Origin: Actinacidiphila epipremni | GTDB lineage: Bacteria; Actinomycetota; Actinomycetes; Streptomycetales; Streptomycetaceae | Length of the DNA: 64,000 nucleotides | Reading direction: 5' to 3' | Assembly (NCBI RefSeq): GCF_012034175.1 | Contig: NZ_JAATEJ010000027.1 | Span: 1-64,000, forward strand | Shown here: positions 26,195 to 35,120 of the stretch, in pieces | Numbering within the stretch: position 1 is the first letter of the stretch | Layout: each line of letters opens with the position of its first letter | The notes under the pieces: model-generated | What the model saw: the letters and a program-made list of their open reading frames with translations, nothing else | Database searches by the model: none | What the model was told of the DNA's origin: nothing | Made by a program: the position numbers and the translations under genes

Positions 26195-28603
26195 TCAGGC
26201 GGTGCGCAGCCGCTGCCCGGGGTCCTCCTGGTCCTCGGCGGAGCCGTCCGTGGAGCCGTCGGGGGACTCGTCGCCCATGGCGACACCGCGGCGCTTGGAG
26301 ACGTACACCGCCGCGAGGATGACGGCGATCGCGACGGCGGCCACGACCACCCGTACGGCGGCGTTCGCGTCGACGCCGTAGCTGAACTTCACGACGGCCG
26401 GGGCGATCAGCAGCGCGACCAGGTTCATGACCTTCAGCAGCGGGTTGATGGCCGGGCCCGCGGTGTCCTTGAACGGGTCGCCGACCGTGTCGCCGATGAC
26501 GGTCGCGGCATGCGCCTCGCTGCCCTTGCCGCCGTGGTGGCCGTCCTCGACGAGCTTCTTGGCGTTGTCCCAGGCGCCGCCGGAGTTGGCGAGGAAGACC
26601 GCCATGAGGGTGCCGGCGCCGATCGCGCCCGCCAGATACGCCGCGAGCGAGCCGATGCCGAGGGCGAAGCCGACCGCGACCGGGGCCAGGACGGCGAGCA
26701 GGCCGGGGGTGGCGAGCTCCCGCAGCGCGTCCTTCGTGCAGATGTCCACGACCCGGCCGTACGCGGGTTTCTCGGTGCCGTCCATGATCCCGGGGTGCTC
26801 GCGGAACTGCCGGCGCACCTCGTAGACGACCGCCCCCGCCGAGCGGGAGACCGCGCTGATGGCGAGCCCGGAGAAGAGGAAGACCGCCGCCGCGCCGAAC
26901 AGCAGCCCGACCAGGTTGTTGGGCTGCGAGATGTCCAGCGACAGCCAGCGGGCGTCGGACGCGGCCGGATGCGCCTTGCCGACCGCCGTGTCGACGGCCT
27001 CCTTGAACGAGCCGAACAGCGCCGTCGCGGCGAGCACGGCGGTCGCGATGGCGATGCCCTTGGTGATGGCCTTGGTGGTGTTGCCGACCGCGTCGAGGTC
27101 GGTGAGCACCTGGGCGCCCTGGCCGTGGACGTCGCCGGACATCTCGGCGATGCCCTGGGCGTTGTCGGAGACCGGCCCGAAGGTGTCCATGGCGACGATG
27201 ACGCCGACGGTGGTCAGCAGGCCGGTGCCGGCCAGCGCGACCGCGAAGAGCGCCAGCCATACGGAGGTGCCGCCGAGCAGGAAGGCCCCGTAGACGGACA
27301 GGCCGATCAGCAGCGCCGAGTAGACCGCCGACTCCAGGCCGAGGGAGATGCCGGAGAGCACGACGGTGGCCGGGCCGGTGAGCGAGGTGCGGCCGACGTC
27401 GCGGACCGGGCGCCGGGTGGTCTCGGTGAAGTAGCCGGTGAGCTGCTGGATCAGCGCGGCGAGCACGATGCCGATGGCGACCGCGACCAGGGCCAGCACG
27501 CGCGGGTCGCCGGCGTGGCCGGTGATGTCGGGGCCGACGCCGTGCAGGTCCGCGTAGGAGGAGGGCAGGGCGGTGTAGACGGCCACGGCGACGCCGGCCA
27601 GGGAGATCAGCGCGGAGACGAAGAAGCCGCGGTTGATGGCCGACATGCCGCTGCGGTCGGAGCGGCGGGGCGCGACGGCGAAGATGCCGACCATGGCGGT
27701 GAGCACGCCGATCGCCGGGATGAGGAGGGGGAAGGCGAGGCCCGCGTCGCCGAAGGCCACTTTGCCGAGGATGAGTGCCGCCACCAGGGTGACGGCGTAG
27801 GACTCGAACAGGTCGGCGGCCATGCCGGCGCAGTCCCCGACGTTGTCGCCGACGTTGTCCGCGATGGTCGCGGCGTTGCGCGGGTCGTCCTCGGGGATGC
27901 CCTGCTCGACCTTGCCGACCAGGTCGGCGCCGACGTCGGCGGCCTTGGTGAAGATGCCGCCGCCGACCCGCATGAACATCGCCAGCAGCGCCGCGCCGAA
28001 CCCGAATCCCTCCAGGACCTTGGGCGCGTCGGCCTTGTAGACCAGGACGACGGCGGACGCCCCGAGCAGCCCGAGTCCGACGGTGAACATTCCGACGACG
28101 CCGCCGGTCCTGAATGCGATCTTCATGGCCCGGTGCGATACGTCCGTGAGGTCCGCGGGTGGTTCTCCGCTTTCCGGTGTCGCGGCCCGCGCCGCCGCCG
28201 CGACCCGCACATTGCTGCGTACCGCGAGCCACATTCCGACGTATCCGGTGATCGCCGAGAAAAGCGCGCCGACGAGAAAGAAGATCGACCGGCCGATACG
28301 TTGCGAGGTGTCGTCCGCGGGCAGCAGCATGAGCAGGAAGAACGCGGCGAAGGCGAAGACCGCGAGGGTGCGGAACTGCCGGGCGAGGTAGGCGTTGGCG
28401 CCTTCCTGCACGGCAGCGGCGATCTTTTTCATGGCGTCGGAGCCTTCGTCCGCCGCGAGCACTTGACGTACCAGGACCGCGGCGAGCGCCAGCGCCGCGA
28501 CGGCGACGACCGCGATGATCCATACGAGCAGCCGGTTTCCGTCGGTGAGCACCGGATGCGCGGCGGCGAGCATGCTGAACTCTTCGTTGAGTGGCCCCGC
28601 CAT
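26195..28603 (-). CDS. hppA: Membrane-bound proton-translocating pyrophosphatase
   Basis: An 802-residue integral membrane protein with about 16 helices. It couples pyrophosphate hydrolysis to proton export. The catalytic loop motifs GGGIFTKAADVGADLVGKVE, DDPRNAATIADNVGDNVGDCAG and, near the C-terminus, HAATVIGDTVGDPFKDTAGPA are intact. The segment AVGNTTKAITKG (near residue 505) carries Lys where potassium-dependent enzymes have Ala. By established family rules this marks it as potassium-independent and proton-pumping. The ATG at 28603 follows aaggaggacg. The N-terminal helix and a C-terminal Asp/Glu-rich tail are normal. Housekeeping gene, syntenic with the bldG region in Streptomyces. Confidence 0.96.
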   Translation of the reverse strand: MAGPLNEEFSMLAAAHPVLTDGNRLLVWIIAVVAVAALALAAVLVRQVLAADEGSDAMKKIAAAVQEGANAYLARQFRTLAVFAFAAFFLLMLLPADDTSQRIGRSIFFLVGALFSAITGYVGMWLAVRSNVRVAAAARAATPESGEPPADLTDVSHRAMKIAFRTGGVVGMFTVGLGLLGASAVVLVYKADAPKVLEGFGFGAALLAMFMRVGGGIFTKAADVGADLVGKVEQGIPEDDPRNAATIADNVGDNVGDCAGMAADLFESYAVTLVAALILGKVAFGDAGLAFPLLIPAIGVLTAMVGIFAVAPRRSDRSGMSAINRGFFVSALISLAGVAVAVYTALPSSYADLHGVGPDITGHAGDPRVLALVAVAIGIVLAALIQQLTGYFTETTRRPVRDVGRTSLTGPATVVLSGISLGLESAVYSALLIGLSVYGAFLLGGTSVWLALFAVALAGTGLLTTVGVIVAMDTFGPVSDNAQGIAEMSGDVHGQGAQVLTDLDAVGNTTKAITKGIAIATAVLAATALFGSFKEAVDTAVGKAHPAASDARWLSLDISQPNNLVGLLFGAAAVFLFSGLAISAVSRSAGAVVYEVRRQFREHPGIMDGTEKPAYGRVVDICTKDALRELATPGLLAVLAPVAVGFALGIGSLAAYLAGAIGAGTLMAVFLANSGGAWDNAKKLVEDGHHGGKGSEAHAATVIGDTVGDPFKDTAGPAINPLLKVMNLVALLIAPAVVKFSYGVDANAAVRVVVAAVAIAVILAAVYVSKRRGVAMGDESPDGSTDGSAEDQEDPGQRLRTA

Positions 28604-28748
28604 TCGTCCTCCTTGACGTTTGGCGCATGGGCGTGCGGCTCCTACGGCTCGGCGGTCGACTAAGCCGCGACGCTCAGGCGAGCTGAGCAGGATGTCCGGA
28701 GTGTAGGGAGCCGGGAAAGATCAGAAAAGGGTGCTCGCAGAGGATTGC

Positions 28749-28762
28749 GCCGGAATTCCGGC
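28749..28762. promoter_or_regulatory. 14-bp perfect palindrome upstream of hppA
   Basis: gccggaattccggc lies 146 bp upstream of the hppA start and 45 bp past the anti-sigma stop. It could be an operator or part of a terminator. No known regulator site is recognised. Confidence 0.35.
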
Positions 28763-28806
28763 CATAATCGCGGGCACGCGAAACAATGCCGGCGTAATGC
28801 GGTTGC

Positions 28807-29214
28807 TCAGGGCGTGGGCCAGCTCATGCGGATCACTCCGCCGTTGGCGCCCTCGATCACCTTGACGTCGTCGACCAGGCCGCTGATGACGGCCAGGCCC
28901 ATCTCGCCCTCGTCGTCGGCGGCCTCGTCGGCGCCGGAGTCGGGCGCGGAGCCCGCGGCATTGCCCGGGACCTCGTCCGCGACCTCGATGGAGAACGACT
29001 TCTCGTCCTCGTTGAGCATCACCCGCACCGGCGCCTCGACGCCGTTGCTGCGGTGCAGGCCCACCGCCCGGCTGCACGCCTCGCCCACCGCGAGCCGCAC
29101 CTCGTCCAGAGCCGCCTCGTCCACCCCCGCCCGGCGCGCCACGGCAGCCGCGACGAGCCGTGCGGTGCGCACATGCTCCGGCTGGGCGCTGAAGAGCAGT
29201 TCTACGGTGGGCAT
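28807..29214 (-). CDS. Anti-sigma factor / HATPase-type regulator, partner of BldG
   Basis: A 135-residue RsbW/SpoIIAB-like GHKL ATPase. It has the N-box DEVRLAVGEACSRAVGLHR (about 42-60) and a C-terminal G-box GEMGLAVISGLVDDVKVIE. An acidic insert between them (GSAPDSGADEAADDEGE) replaces part of the ATP lid. The ATG at 29214 follows gagggggaggcc and replaces a longer open frame. It lies 79 bp downstream of bldG on the same strand. In Streptomyces coelicolor the corresponding gene (SCO3548) is partly cotranscribed with bldG and encodes its binding partner. It probably sequesters a sigma factor and kinases BldG. Confidence 0.9.
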   Translation of the reverse strand: MPTVELLFSAQPEHVRTARLVAAAVARRAGVDEAALDEVRLAVGEACSRAVGLHRSNGVEAPVRVMLNEDEKSFSIEVADEVPGNAAGSAPDSGADEAADDEGEMGLAVISGLVDDVKVIEGANGGVIRMSWPTP

Positions 29215-29245
29215 GGCCTCCCCCTCGAATGACACGGGCATCACA

Positions 29246-29277
29246 GGGGTCCGGACGGCGACACCGTCCGGTACCCC
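29246..29277 (-). terminator. Intercistronic attenuator hairpin between bldG and the anti-sigma gene
   Basis: Stem ccggacgg (29251-29258) with ccgtccgg (29264-29271), loop cgaca, extended by ggggt/acccc across a one-base bulge. It would let some bldG transcripts stop and others read through, matching the known mono- and bicistronic bldG messages in S. coelicolor. Confidence 0.6.
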
Positions 29278-29293
29278 TTCGCTCGGGCGAAGA

Positions 29294-29635
29294 TCAGTCG
29301 GTCGCCGCGACAGCCTCGTCGACCGAGGTGTGGATCGGGAACACCTTGGTCAGACCGGTGATACGGAAAATCTTCAGGATGCGCTCCTGGTTGCACACCA
29401 GACGCAGCGATCCCTCATGCGCACGCACCCGCTTGAGTCCGCCGACGAGCACGCCCAGTCCGGTGGAGTCGAGGAAGTCGACTCCCTCCATGTCCACGAC
29501 CAGGTGGTAACTGCCGTCGTTCACGAGCTCCACCAGCTGCTCACGCAGCTTGGGCGCGGTGTACACATCAATCTCGCCGCCGACCTCGACGATCGTGCGA
29601 TCGCCGACGGTTCGGGTCGACAGGGACAGGTCCAC
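29294..29635 (-). CDS. bldG: Anti-anti-sigma factor BldG
   Basis: A 113-residue STAS protein of the SpoIIAA/RsbV type, needed for aerial mycelium and antibiotic production in S. coelicolor. The sequence is almost identical in memory to Bld[15 protein letters not shown] at the start, [21 protein letters not shown], then the phospho-acceptor loop [20 protein letters not shown] with the conserved DST serine near residue 57. The GTG at 29635 gives exactly the family length and follows ggtgctggaggatcc; the open frame upstream is not coding. It is divergent from the helicase gene and is followed by its anti-sigma partner gene. Confidence 0.97.
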   Translation of the reverse strand: MDLSLSTRTVGDRTIVEVGGEIDVYTAPKLREQLVELVNDGSYHLVVDMEGVDFLDSTGLGVLVGGLKRVRAHEGSLRLVCNQERILKIFRITGLTKVFPIHTSVDEAVAATD

Positions 29636-29815
29636 GGATCCTCCAGCACCTTGCATCGACGCGACTCCCCCAGGGGCCTCCCCACCGAGGAGTAAGGGTC
29701 CTTCTCCCACCGAACGGTAGGCGAAGGACCGGCAGCCGCGATGGCATTCAATCACTTCGCGGTGGGCGAGCACGACGCCTTACCGCGTTTGTCCGGCACG
29801 CCGGTGACACACTGA

Positions 29816-32566
29816 GTGCCGATGGCCCAGGATCGTCTTCCGCAGTCGGCGCACGCCGGCCCGTCCCCCCGCCGCGCTCTCGAGCGGCTCGCCGCGGGGG
29901 CGGACCGTGCCGCGCGCATCACCCATACGGAGCACCTGCCCCCGCGGGTCGGACGTCATGCATCCTGGCCGGCGGGCATCCGGGCGGAGGTCGTGGCGGC
30001 GATCGAGGCGGCCGGGATCGCCCGTCCGTGGGAGCACCAGGCGCGGGCGGCGGAGCTGGCGGCGGGCGGCACGTCGGTGGTCGTGGCGACGGGGACGGCG
30101 TCGGGGAAGTCGCTGGGGTATCTGGCGCCGGTGCTCAGTGCGCTGCTGGAGGGGGCGGAGGCCGCCGGCGGTGCGCCGGGGGGTTCCCGGGGGTCGGGCG
30201 GGTCGGGGGGTTTCCGGGGTACGGGGGGCTCGGGCGGGTCGGGCGGGGCCGGCGGCTCAGGCGGGTCGGGGGGCTCGGGCGGGTCGGGCGGGGCTGGGGG
30301 GTCCGGGGGGCGCGGGGCGACCGCGTTGTACCTGGCGCCGACGAAGGCGCTGGCCGCCGACCAGCGGCGGGCGGTGGCGGCGCTCGCGGCTCCGCTGGGC
30401 ACGGCGGTGCGGGCCGCGGTCTACGACGGCGACACGCCCGTCGAAGAACGCGAATGGGTGAGGCAGTACGCCACCTACGTGCTCACCAACCCCGACATGC
30501 TGCACCGCGGCATATTGCCGGGCCACGCCCGCTGGTCGTCCTTCCTGCGCCATCTGCGCTACGTCGTGATCGACGAGTGCCACACCTACCGGGGTGTCTT
30601 CGGCTCCCACGTGGCGCAGGTACTGCGCCGGCTGCGGCGGGTGTGCGCCCGTTACGGTGCCGAGCCGGTCTTCCTGCTGGCCTCGGCGACCTCCGCGGAC
30701 CCGGCGCGGGCGGCGACCCGGCTCACCGGCGTGCCCGTCGCGGAGATCACCGACGACGCCTCGCCGCGCGGCGAGCTGGCCTTCGCCCTGTGGGAGCCGC
30801 CGCTGACGCACCTGTCCGGCGAGCACGGCGCCCCGGTGCGCCGCACCGCCACCGCGGAGTCCGCGGACCTGCTCACCGACCTGGTGCTCCAGGGCACCCG
30901 GACGGTGGCCTTCGTACGCTCGCGGCGCGGCGCTGAGCTGGTCGCGATGATCGCGCAGGAACGCCTCGCCGAGATCGATCCCTCGCTGCCGGGGCGGGTC
31001 GCCGCCTACCGGGGCGGCTACCTGCCGGAGGAGCGCCGGGCCCTGGAGCGGGACCTGCACTCCGGCCGGCTGCTGGGCCTGGCGTCCACCTCCGCCCTGG
31101 AGCTGGGCGTGGACATCTCGGGCCTGGACGCGATCGTGCTGGCCGGCTACCCCGGCACGCGGGCCTCGCTGTGGCAGCAGGCCGGGCGGGCCGGGCGCTC
31201 GGGGCAGGGGGCGCTCGCGGTGATGGTCGGGCGGGACGACCCGCTCGACACGTATCTGGTCCACCACCCGGAGGCGATCTTCGAGCAGCCGGTGGAGTCC
31301 ACGGTGCTGGACCCGGACAACCCGTACGTGCTCGCCCCGCATCTGTGCGCGGCGGCGGCGGAGCTGCCGCTCACCGAGGAGGACCTGCCCCTCTTCGGCG
31401 AGCAGGCGCCGGCGCTGCTGGGCCAGCTGGAGCGGCGCGGGCTGCTGCGGCGGCGGGCGGCCGGCTGGTACTGGACCCGCCGGGAACGCGCCGCCGACCT
31501 CGCCGACATCCGGGGGGAGGGCGGCAAGCCGGTGCAGGTGGTGGAGTCCGCGACGGGGCGGCTGCTCGGCACGGTGGACGCGGGCTCGGCGCACACCGCC
31601 GTGCACGACGGGGCGGTGCATCTGCACCAGGGGCGCACGTATCTCGTCGAGCAGCTGGACCTCGACGACGGTGTCGCCCTCGTCACCCGGGCGGACCCGC
31701 CCTACTCCACGATGGCCCGGGACACCACGGCCATCCGGGTGCTCTCCTCGGACGTCGAGGAGCCGTGGGGCGAGGCCCGCATCCACTTCGGCTCGGTCGA
31801 GGTGACCCACCAGGTGGTGTCCTATCTGCGCCGCCGCTTGGTGACCGGCGAGGTCCTCGGCGAGACGAAGCTGGACCTCCCGCCGCGCACGCTGCGCACC
31901 CGCGCGGTGTGGTGGACGGTCACCGACGCCCACCTCGACGCCGCCGCCATCCACCCCGACGAGCTCCCCGGCGCCCTGCACGCCGCCGAGCACGCCTCCA
32001 TCGGCCTGCTCCCCCTCTTCGCCACGTGCGACCGCTGGGACATCGGCGGCGTCTCCGTCCCCCTCCACCCCGACACGGGCCTGCCCACCGTCTTCGTCTA
32101 CGACGGCCACCCCGGCGGCGCCGGCTTCGCAGAACGCGCCTTCCACACCGCCCTGACCTGGCTCACCGCCACCCGCGAGGCCATCACCTCCTGCGAATGC
32201 GACTCCGGCTGCCCGTCCTGCGTCCAATCCCCCAAATGCGGCAACGCCAACGACCCCTTGAACAAACCCGCCGCCATCCGCCTCCTCACCACCCTCCTGA
32301 CCCCCACCCCGCCTTCGGAGCCGCCTGCCGCAGCGCCGGGCGGGCCGGGCTCTGCGGCGCGGGGCGAGGGAGCCTCCACGCCGCGGGGTGAGGCGACGGC
32401 CGCCGCGTTGGGTTCAGCTCAGGGCGGGGCGGCCTCCACGCCGCAAGGTGAGGCGACGGCTGCCACGCCGGGTGAGCCGACGACGGGTGAGGCCGCTTCC
32501 ACCCGGCCGGGTGAGACGGCGCGAAGTGAGGCCAGCTGCCACGCCGGGCAAGGGGACGACGGCTGA
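29816..32566 (+). CDS. DEAH-box helicase with DUF1998/MrfA-like cysteine domain (helicase/secretion neighbourhood)
   Basis: A 916-residue superfamily 2 helicase. It has Walker A ATGTASGKSLGYLAP (about 92-106), the DEAH-type box VIDECHTYRG (about 249), SAT motif LLASATSADPA, motif V STSALELGVDISGLD and motif VI QQAGRAGRSGQGA. A C-terminal DUF1998 domain has a Cys cluster (CECDSGCPSCVQSPKC, about 792-807). This matches the MrfA/Hrq1-like family (DNA repair, 3'-5' translocation). Two oddities: a Gly/Ser-rich insert of about 45 residues between motifs I and Ia, and a repetitive Ala/Thr/Pro/Gly tail. The start may be GTG 29816 or ATG 29822. It heads the Tad-type locus but is convergent with it. 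Confidence 0.9.
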   Translation: MPMAQDRLPQSAHAGPSPRRALERLAAGADRAARITHTEHLPPRVGRHASWPAGIRAEVVAAIEAAGIARPWEHQARAAELAAGGTSVVVATGTASGKSLGYLAPVLSALLEGAEAAGGAPGGSRGSGGSGGFRGTGGSGGSGGAGGSGGSGGSGGSGGAGGSGGRGATALYLAPTKALAADQRRAVAALAAPLGTAVRAAVYDGDTPVEEREWVRQYATYVLTNPDMLHRGILPGHARWSSFLRHLRYVVIDECHTYRGVFGSHVAQVLRRLRRVCARYGAEPVFLLASATSADPARAATRLTGVPVAEITDDASPRGELAFALWEPPLTHLSGEHGAPVRRTATAESADLLTDLVLQGTRTVAFVRSRRGAELVAMIAQERLAEIDPSLPGRVAAYRGGYLPEERRALERDLHSGRLLGLASTSALELGVDISGLDAIVLAGYPGTRASLWQQAGRAGRSGQGALAVMVGRDDPLDTYLVHHPEAIFEQPVESTVLDPDNPYVLAPHLCAAAAELPLTEEDLPLFGEQAPALLGQLERRGLLRRRAAGWYWTRRERAADLADIRGEGGKPVQVVESATGRLLGTVDAGSAHTAVHDGAVHLHQGRTYLVEQLDLDDGVALVTRADPPYSTMARDTTAIRVLSSDVEEPWGEARIHFGSVEVTHQVVSYLRRRLVTGEVLGETKLDLPPRTLRTRAVWWTVTDAHLDAAAIHPDELPGALHAAEHASIGLLPLFATCDRWDIGGVSVPLHPDTGLPTVFVYDGHPGGAGFAERAFHTALTWLTATREAITSCECDSGCPSCVQSPKCGNANDPLNKPAAIRLLTTLLTPTPPSEPPAAAPGGPGSAARGEGASTPRGEATAAALGSAQGGAASTPQGEATAATPGEPTTGEAASTRPGETARSEASCHAGQGDDG

Positions 32567-33000
32567 GGAGACGGCCGCCGCGCGGGGCGGGCCGCCGGCC
32601 GATGGGGCCGCGTCCGCCCACGCCGAGTCAGCCGACGACGGGTAGGGCGGCTTCTGCCCGCCCGGGCAGCTCGGCCGGGCAGAGACGGCCACCACGCCGG
32701 GCGAGACAGCGCAGGGCGGGGCCGCTTCTACCTGGCCGAACCACTCGGCCGGATGAGACGACGCCTGCCACGCCGGGTGAGGCGACACGGGGTAGGGCCG
32801 ACGCTGCCACGCCGGATGAGGCAACGGCGGCTGAGGGGACGGCGGCTGAGGGGACGGCTGCGGGCGCAGGAGGGGGCCGCTTCCGCCACACCGGTGAAAC
32901 CGACGACGGGTAGGGCGTCCCTCACCCGGCCGGGCGCTCGGCCGGGTGAAGGGACGGCTGCCGTGCCGGGTGGATCAGAGGGGTGAGGGGCACCCTCCGC
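32330..33000. repeat. Degenerate GC-rich repeat array at and beyond the helicase 3' end
   Basis: At least eight variants of a unit resembling gccacgccgggtgaggcgac run from inside the helicase C-terminal codons (from about 32380) through its stop at 32566 to about 32850. Further loose copies reach 33000. The same peptide theme (TPGEAT) continues in another frame after the stop, which suggests that expansion or frameshifting moved the stop codon. The rest of the gap, 33000-33396, shows only low-complexity GC-rich sequence. No gene is supported in 32567-33396. Confidence 0.65.
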
Positions 33001-33396
33001 CATGCCGGGGTGGGCGGCGGTGGGGCCGACGCTGCAGGCCGGAGGGCGCCGACGTCCCGGTTTCGGAGCCGACCTCCCGTGGCGCCGAGTGAGTAGAAGG
33101 CAGGGGAGGTTGCCTCTGCGGCGGTGGGTGCGCTGGCGGTGGAAGGGGCTGCCTGGGCGGCACGGCGACGGGTGAAGGGACGGCCGCCGCGCAGGGTGAG
33201 CCATGCAACGGGTGCGGCTGCTGCTGCCGTGCCGAGCCGCCCGGCGGGTGGGGGCAGCTGCGCCGCAGGGTGGGGCTGCCCCGCGCCTTTTGGGTGAGCT
33301 GACAGCCGGGGGGCCTCCGCCATGCGGGGCGGGTCGGGCGGGTGATCGGTGAGGTGGCGGAGGCTCGCCGCCACCGCGGGCCGGCGGGGGGTGTGC

Positions 33397-33762
33397 TCAG
33401 CCGTCGGGGGCGCTTGCGGTGCCTGGCGTGGGCAGCGGTGGGCCCGCGCGGGAGCGGATGCGGACTCCGTGGACTTCCGCCACCACGTCGGCGACCTCGC
33501 CGGTCACCGTGCAGTCCGCCAGGCGGGCGCCCTGGGCCGTCGCGACCTTCGCCGCCAGCGCGCAGGCACGCTCACGCCCGTCCAGGGCGTGGTCTGCCGC
33601 AGCCAGCGCCGCGAGGTCGGCCGCGGCGCCCGCGCGGTGCCGCAGCACCACCGCCTGGACCAGCAGCAACCCCGCCGCGAAGAGGGCCAGCAGGACGGCC
33701 ACGACCCCCAGCGACCACACCGTCGCCGACCCACGCTCCCCGTCCCGCCCGGCCCTCCTCAC
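33397..33762 (-). CDS. TadE/TadG-like protein of the helicase/secretion neighbourhood
   Basis: A 121-residue protein with a positively charged N-terminus, then one long hydrophobic helix (ATVWSLGVVAVLLALFAAGLLLVQAVVL, about 13-40). A short extracytoplasmic domain contains AGAAADLAALAAADHALDG and two Cys. This is the pattern of the 'helicase/secretion neighbourhood TadE-like' family. The GTG at 33762 overlaps the stop of the upstream TadE gene by 4 bp (translational coupling). It is the last gene of the minus-strand Tad operon. Probably a pseudopilin or accessory membrane protein. Confidence 0.82.
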   Translation of the reverse strand: MRRAGRDGERGSATVWSLGVVAVLLALFAAGLLLVQAVVLRHRAGAAADLAALAAADHALDGRERACALAAKVATAQGARLADCTVTGEVADVVAEVHGVRIRSRAGPPLPTPGTASAPDG

Positions 33763-34205
33763 GGCTCGTCACCCCCGTCCACCGTGTCCTCGGCGAGCGC
33801 GGAAGCCTGGGCCGTCAGAGTGACGGGGAAGCGGGGCCGCGGCACCGTCACCCGCACCTCGACCATGTCCCCGTGCCGCCCCACGCTGACCCGCGCCCCG
33901 GCCGGCGCCGCCTCCCGCGCCGCCCGCAGCACATCCCCGGCCGCCTCCGACCTCGCCGCCGCCCGCGCCCCGGCCCGCGCGGCGTCCACGCACTCCACCT
34001 CAGCGACGCCGGCCATCAGCCCCCAGATCAGCAACCCGGCCACAACGACCAGCGAGGGAATCACCACCGCCGTCTCCGCCGTGACATAGCCCGCCTCCCC
34101 GCGCACCAAGCGCCCGCGCCTGCCCCGACCCCGTGGCCAAAGAGCGCCAGCCCGCCGCCCCGCCCCTCGGCCCGAGGCCACCTCGGAGCGGAACGCCGAG
34201 CACAT
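33759..34205 (-). CDS. TadE-like pilus-assembly protein
   Basis: A 148-residue protein. The segment RGEAGYVTAETAVVIPSLVVVAGLLIWGLM has the prepilin-type pattern: Gly at -1, Glu at +5 and a hydrophobic helix. A short periplasmic-type domain (VSVGRHGDMVEVRVTVPRPRFPVTL) follows. The ATG at 34205 follows ccggggggatggc, a convincing ribosome-binding site. The frame remains open upstream to 34634, but that part is low-complexity. The leader before the cleavage Gly is about 40 residues, longer than usual. It is coupled by a 4-bp overlap to the next gene. Confidence 0.82.
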   Translation of the reverse strand: MCSAFRSEVASGRGAGRRAGALWPRGRGRRGRLVRGEAGYVTAETAVVIPSLVVVAGLLIWGLMAGVAEVECVDAARAGARAAARSEAAGDVLRAAREAAPAGARVSVGRHGDMVEVRVTVPRPRFPVTLTAQASALAEDTVDGGDEP

Positions 34206-34620
34206 GCCATCCCCCCGGACGGCCACCGCCACGACCCGCAGCCCGAAAGCCCCCGCCCAACCTGCCCCGGAGCCGGACGCGCACCCCACCCCCGAGCCAC
34301 GCGGGGACGTCAGAGTGCGGCGCCGCCCGGCGTCTCTCCTCACGCCCACCCCGAAGCGGCGCACGCGCCACGCCGCCGGGCCGCCGGCGAGCTCCGAGGT
34401 AGAGCCCGGCCCGCGACCTCCCCGCGAGCCGTCCCCGGAACGGGATCCGCACTCCGCCCGCAGGGCACGCGGGGGCGCCAGGGTGGACCGCTCTCCGGCA
34501 CTGCCCCTCCGGCCCGGCCCGCAGGGGCGTACGGGCCACACGGCCGGGACTCGCGGGGGTGGTGGGGAGGGGCGCGGCCCGGGACGTTTGTCCGGGGCCG
34601 CGCTGCGTAGCGGTGTGGGG
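34206..34620. other. Gene-free GC-rich gap with internal degenerate duplication
   Basis: 415 bp between the TadE-like gene and the DUF4244 gene. All frames are open or nearly so owing to composition. A block of about 140 bp appears twice in degenerate form: cacgcgggggcgccagggtgg near 34469 is echoed by cacgcggggacgtcagagtgc near 34299. I see no start with a ribosome-binding site that would support a gene. Confidence 0.55.
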
Positions 34621-34863
34621 TCAGAACGGCACATGGAGCGCCTTCGTGATCACGCCGGTGAGTGCGGTCCGCACCGCGCTGCTCGTCACGATCTTGTAGA
34701 GCACCGCGGCGAAGCCGCACGCGGCGATCGTCCCGACCGCGTACTCCGCCGTGCTCATCCCCACCTCCCCCGCCTCCCGGCAGACCCGCACCCTGCGGCT
34801 CCACCACTCCGCTGTCCACCGCCGGCCACCCGTGGCCGCACCCGGCACCTTGACGTCGCTCAT
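34621..34863 (-). CDS. DUF4244 Flp-pilin-like small membrane protein
   Basis: An 80-residue protein. REAGEVGMSTAEYAVGTIAACGFAAVLYKIVTS shows a prepilin peptidase-type site (Gly at -1, Glu at +5 within GMSTAEYA) and one hydrophobic helix, as in Flp/TadE pilins. The ATG at 34863 follows ggagggaaagccc. It lies between the TadC part and the TadE genes, so it is the likely major pilin of the locus. The short C-terminus (ALTGVITKALHVPF) is typical of DUF4244. Confidence 0.88.
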   Translation of the reverse strand: MSDVKVPGAATGGRRWTAEWWSRRVRVCREAGEVGMSTAEYAVGTIAACGFAAVLYKIVTSSAVRTALTGVITKALHVPF

Positions 34864-34913
34864 GGGCTTTCCCTCCGTTGTGTCGATCTCTCCGGGTCGC
34901 TCCCGGACTGTTT

Positions 34914-34937
34914 CGGGGCGTGCGCATCCACGCCCCG
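34914..34937 (-). promoter_or_regulatory. Hairpin upstream of the pilin gene
   Basis: Stem ggggcgtg (34915-34922) with cacgcccc (34929-34936) and a 6-nt loop, 50 bp upstream of the DUF4244 start on the minus strand. It could be a processing or attenuation site that separates pilin expression from the upstream TadBC gene. The rest of the gap 34864-35120 shows nothing coding. Confidence 0.45.
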
Positions 34938-35120
34938 GGTCTTGTGAGCCCTTCTGTGGCTGCCGGCCACCCGCCGACCTGTTCGGCGCGAGCCGCCCGG
35001 CCGCCCAGGCAGGTACCGGAGCCTCCGTGCCGGGCTCCGGCACCGGCGTTGCGCGCGGGCTGCGGGCTCCCCCGGCAGGTGCCGCCGCGGCTCGTCTGCC
35101 GCGCCGGCAGGCGCAACGCG

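Noticed and set aside
29636-29773. Longer N-terminus for BldG
   Set aside because: BldG is 113 residues from the GTG at 29635, which has a perfect ribosome-binding site; the extension lies in the promoter region.
32602-32913. 103-codon frame after the helicase
   Set aside because: It is the repeat array read in another frame, without a ribosome-binding site; treated as repeat DNA.
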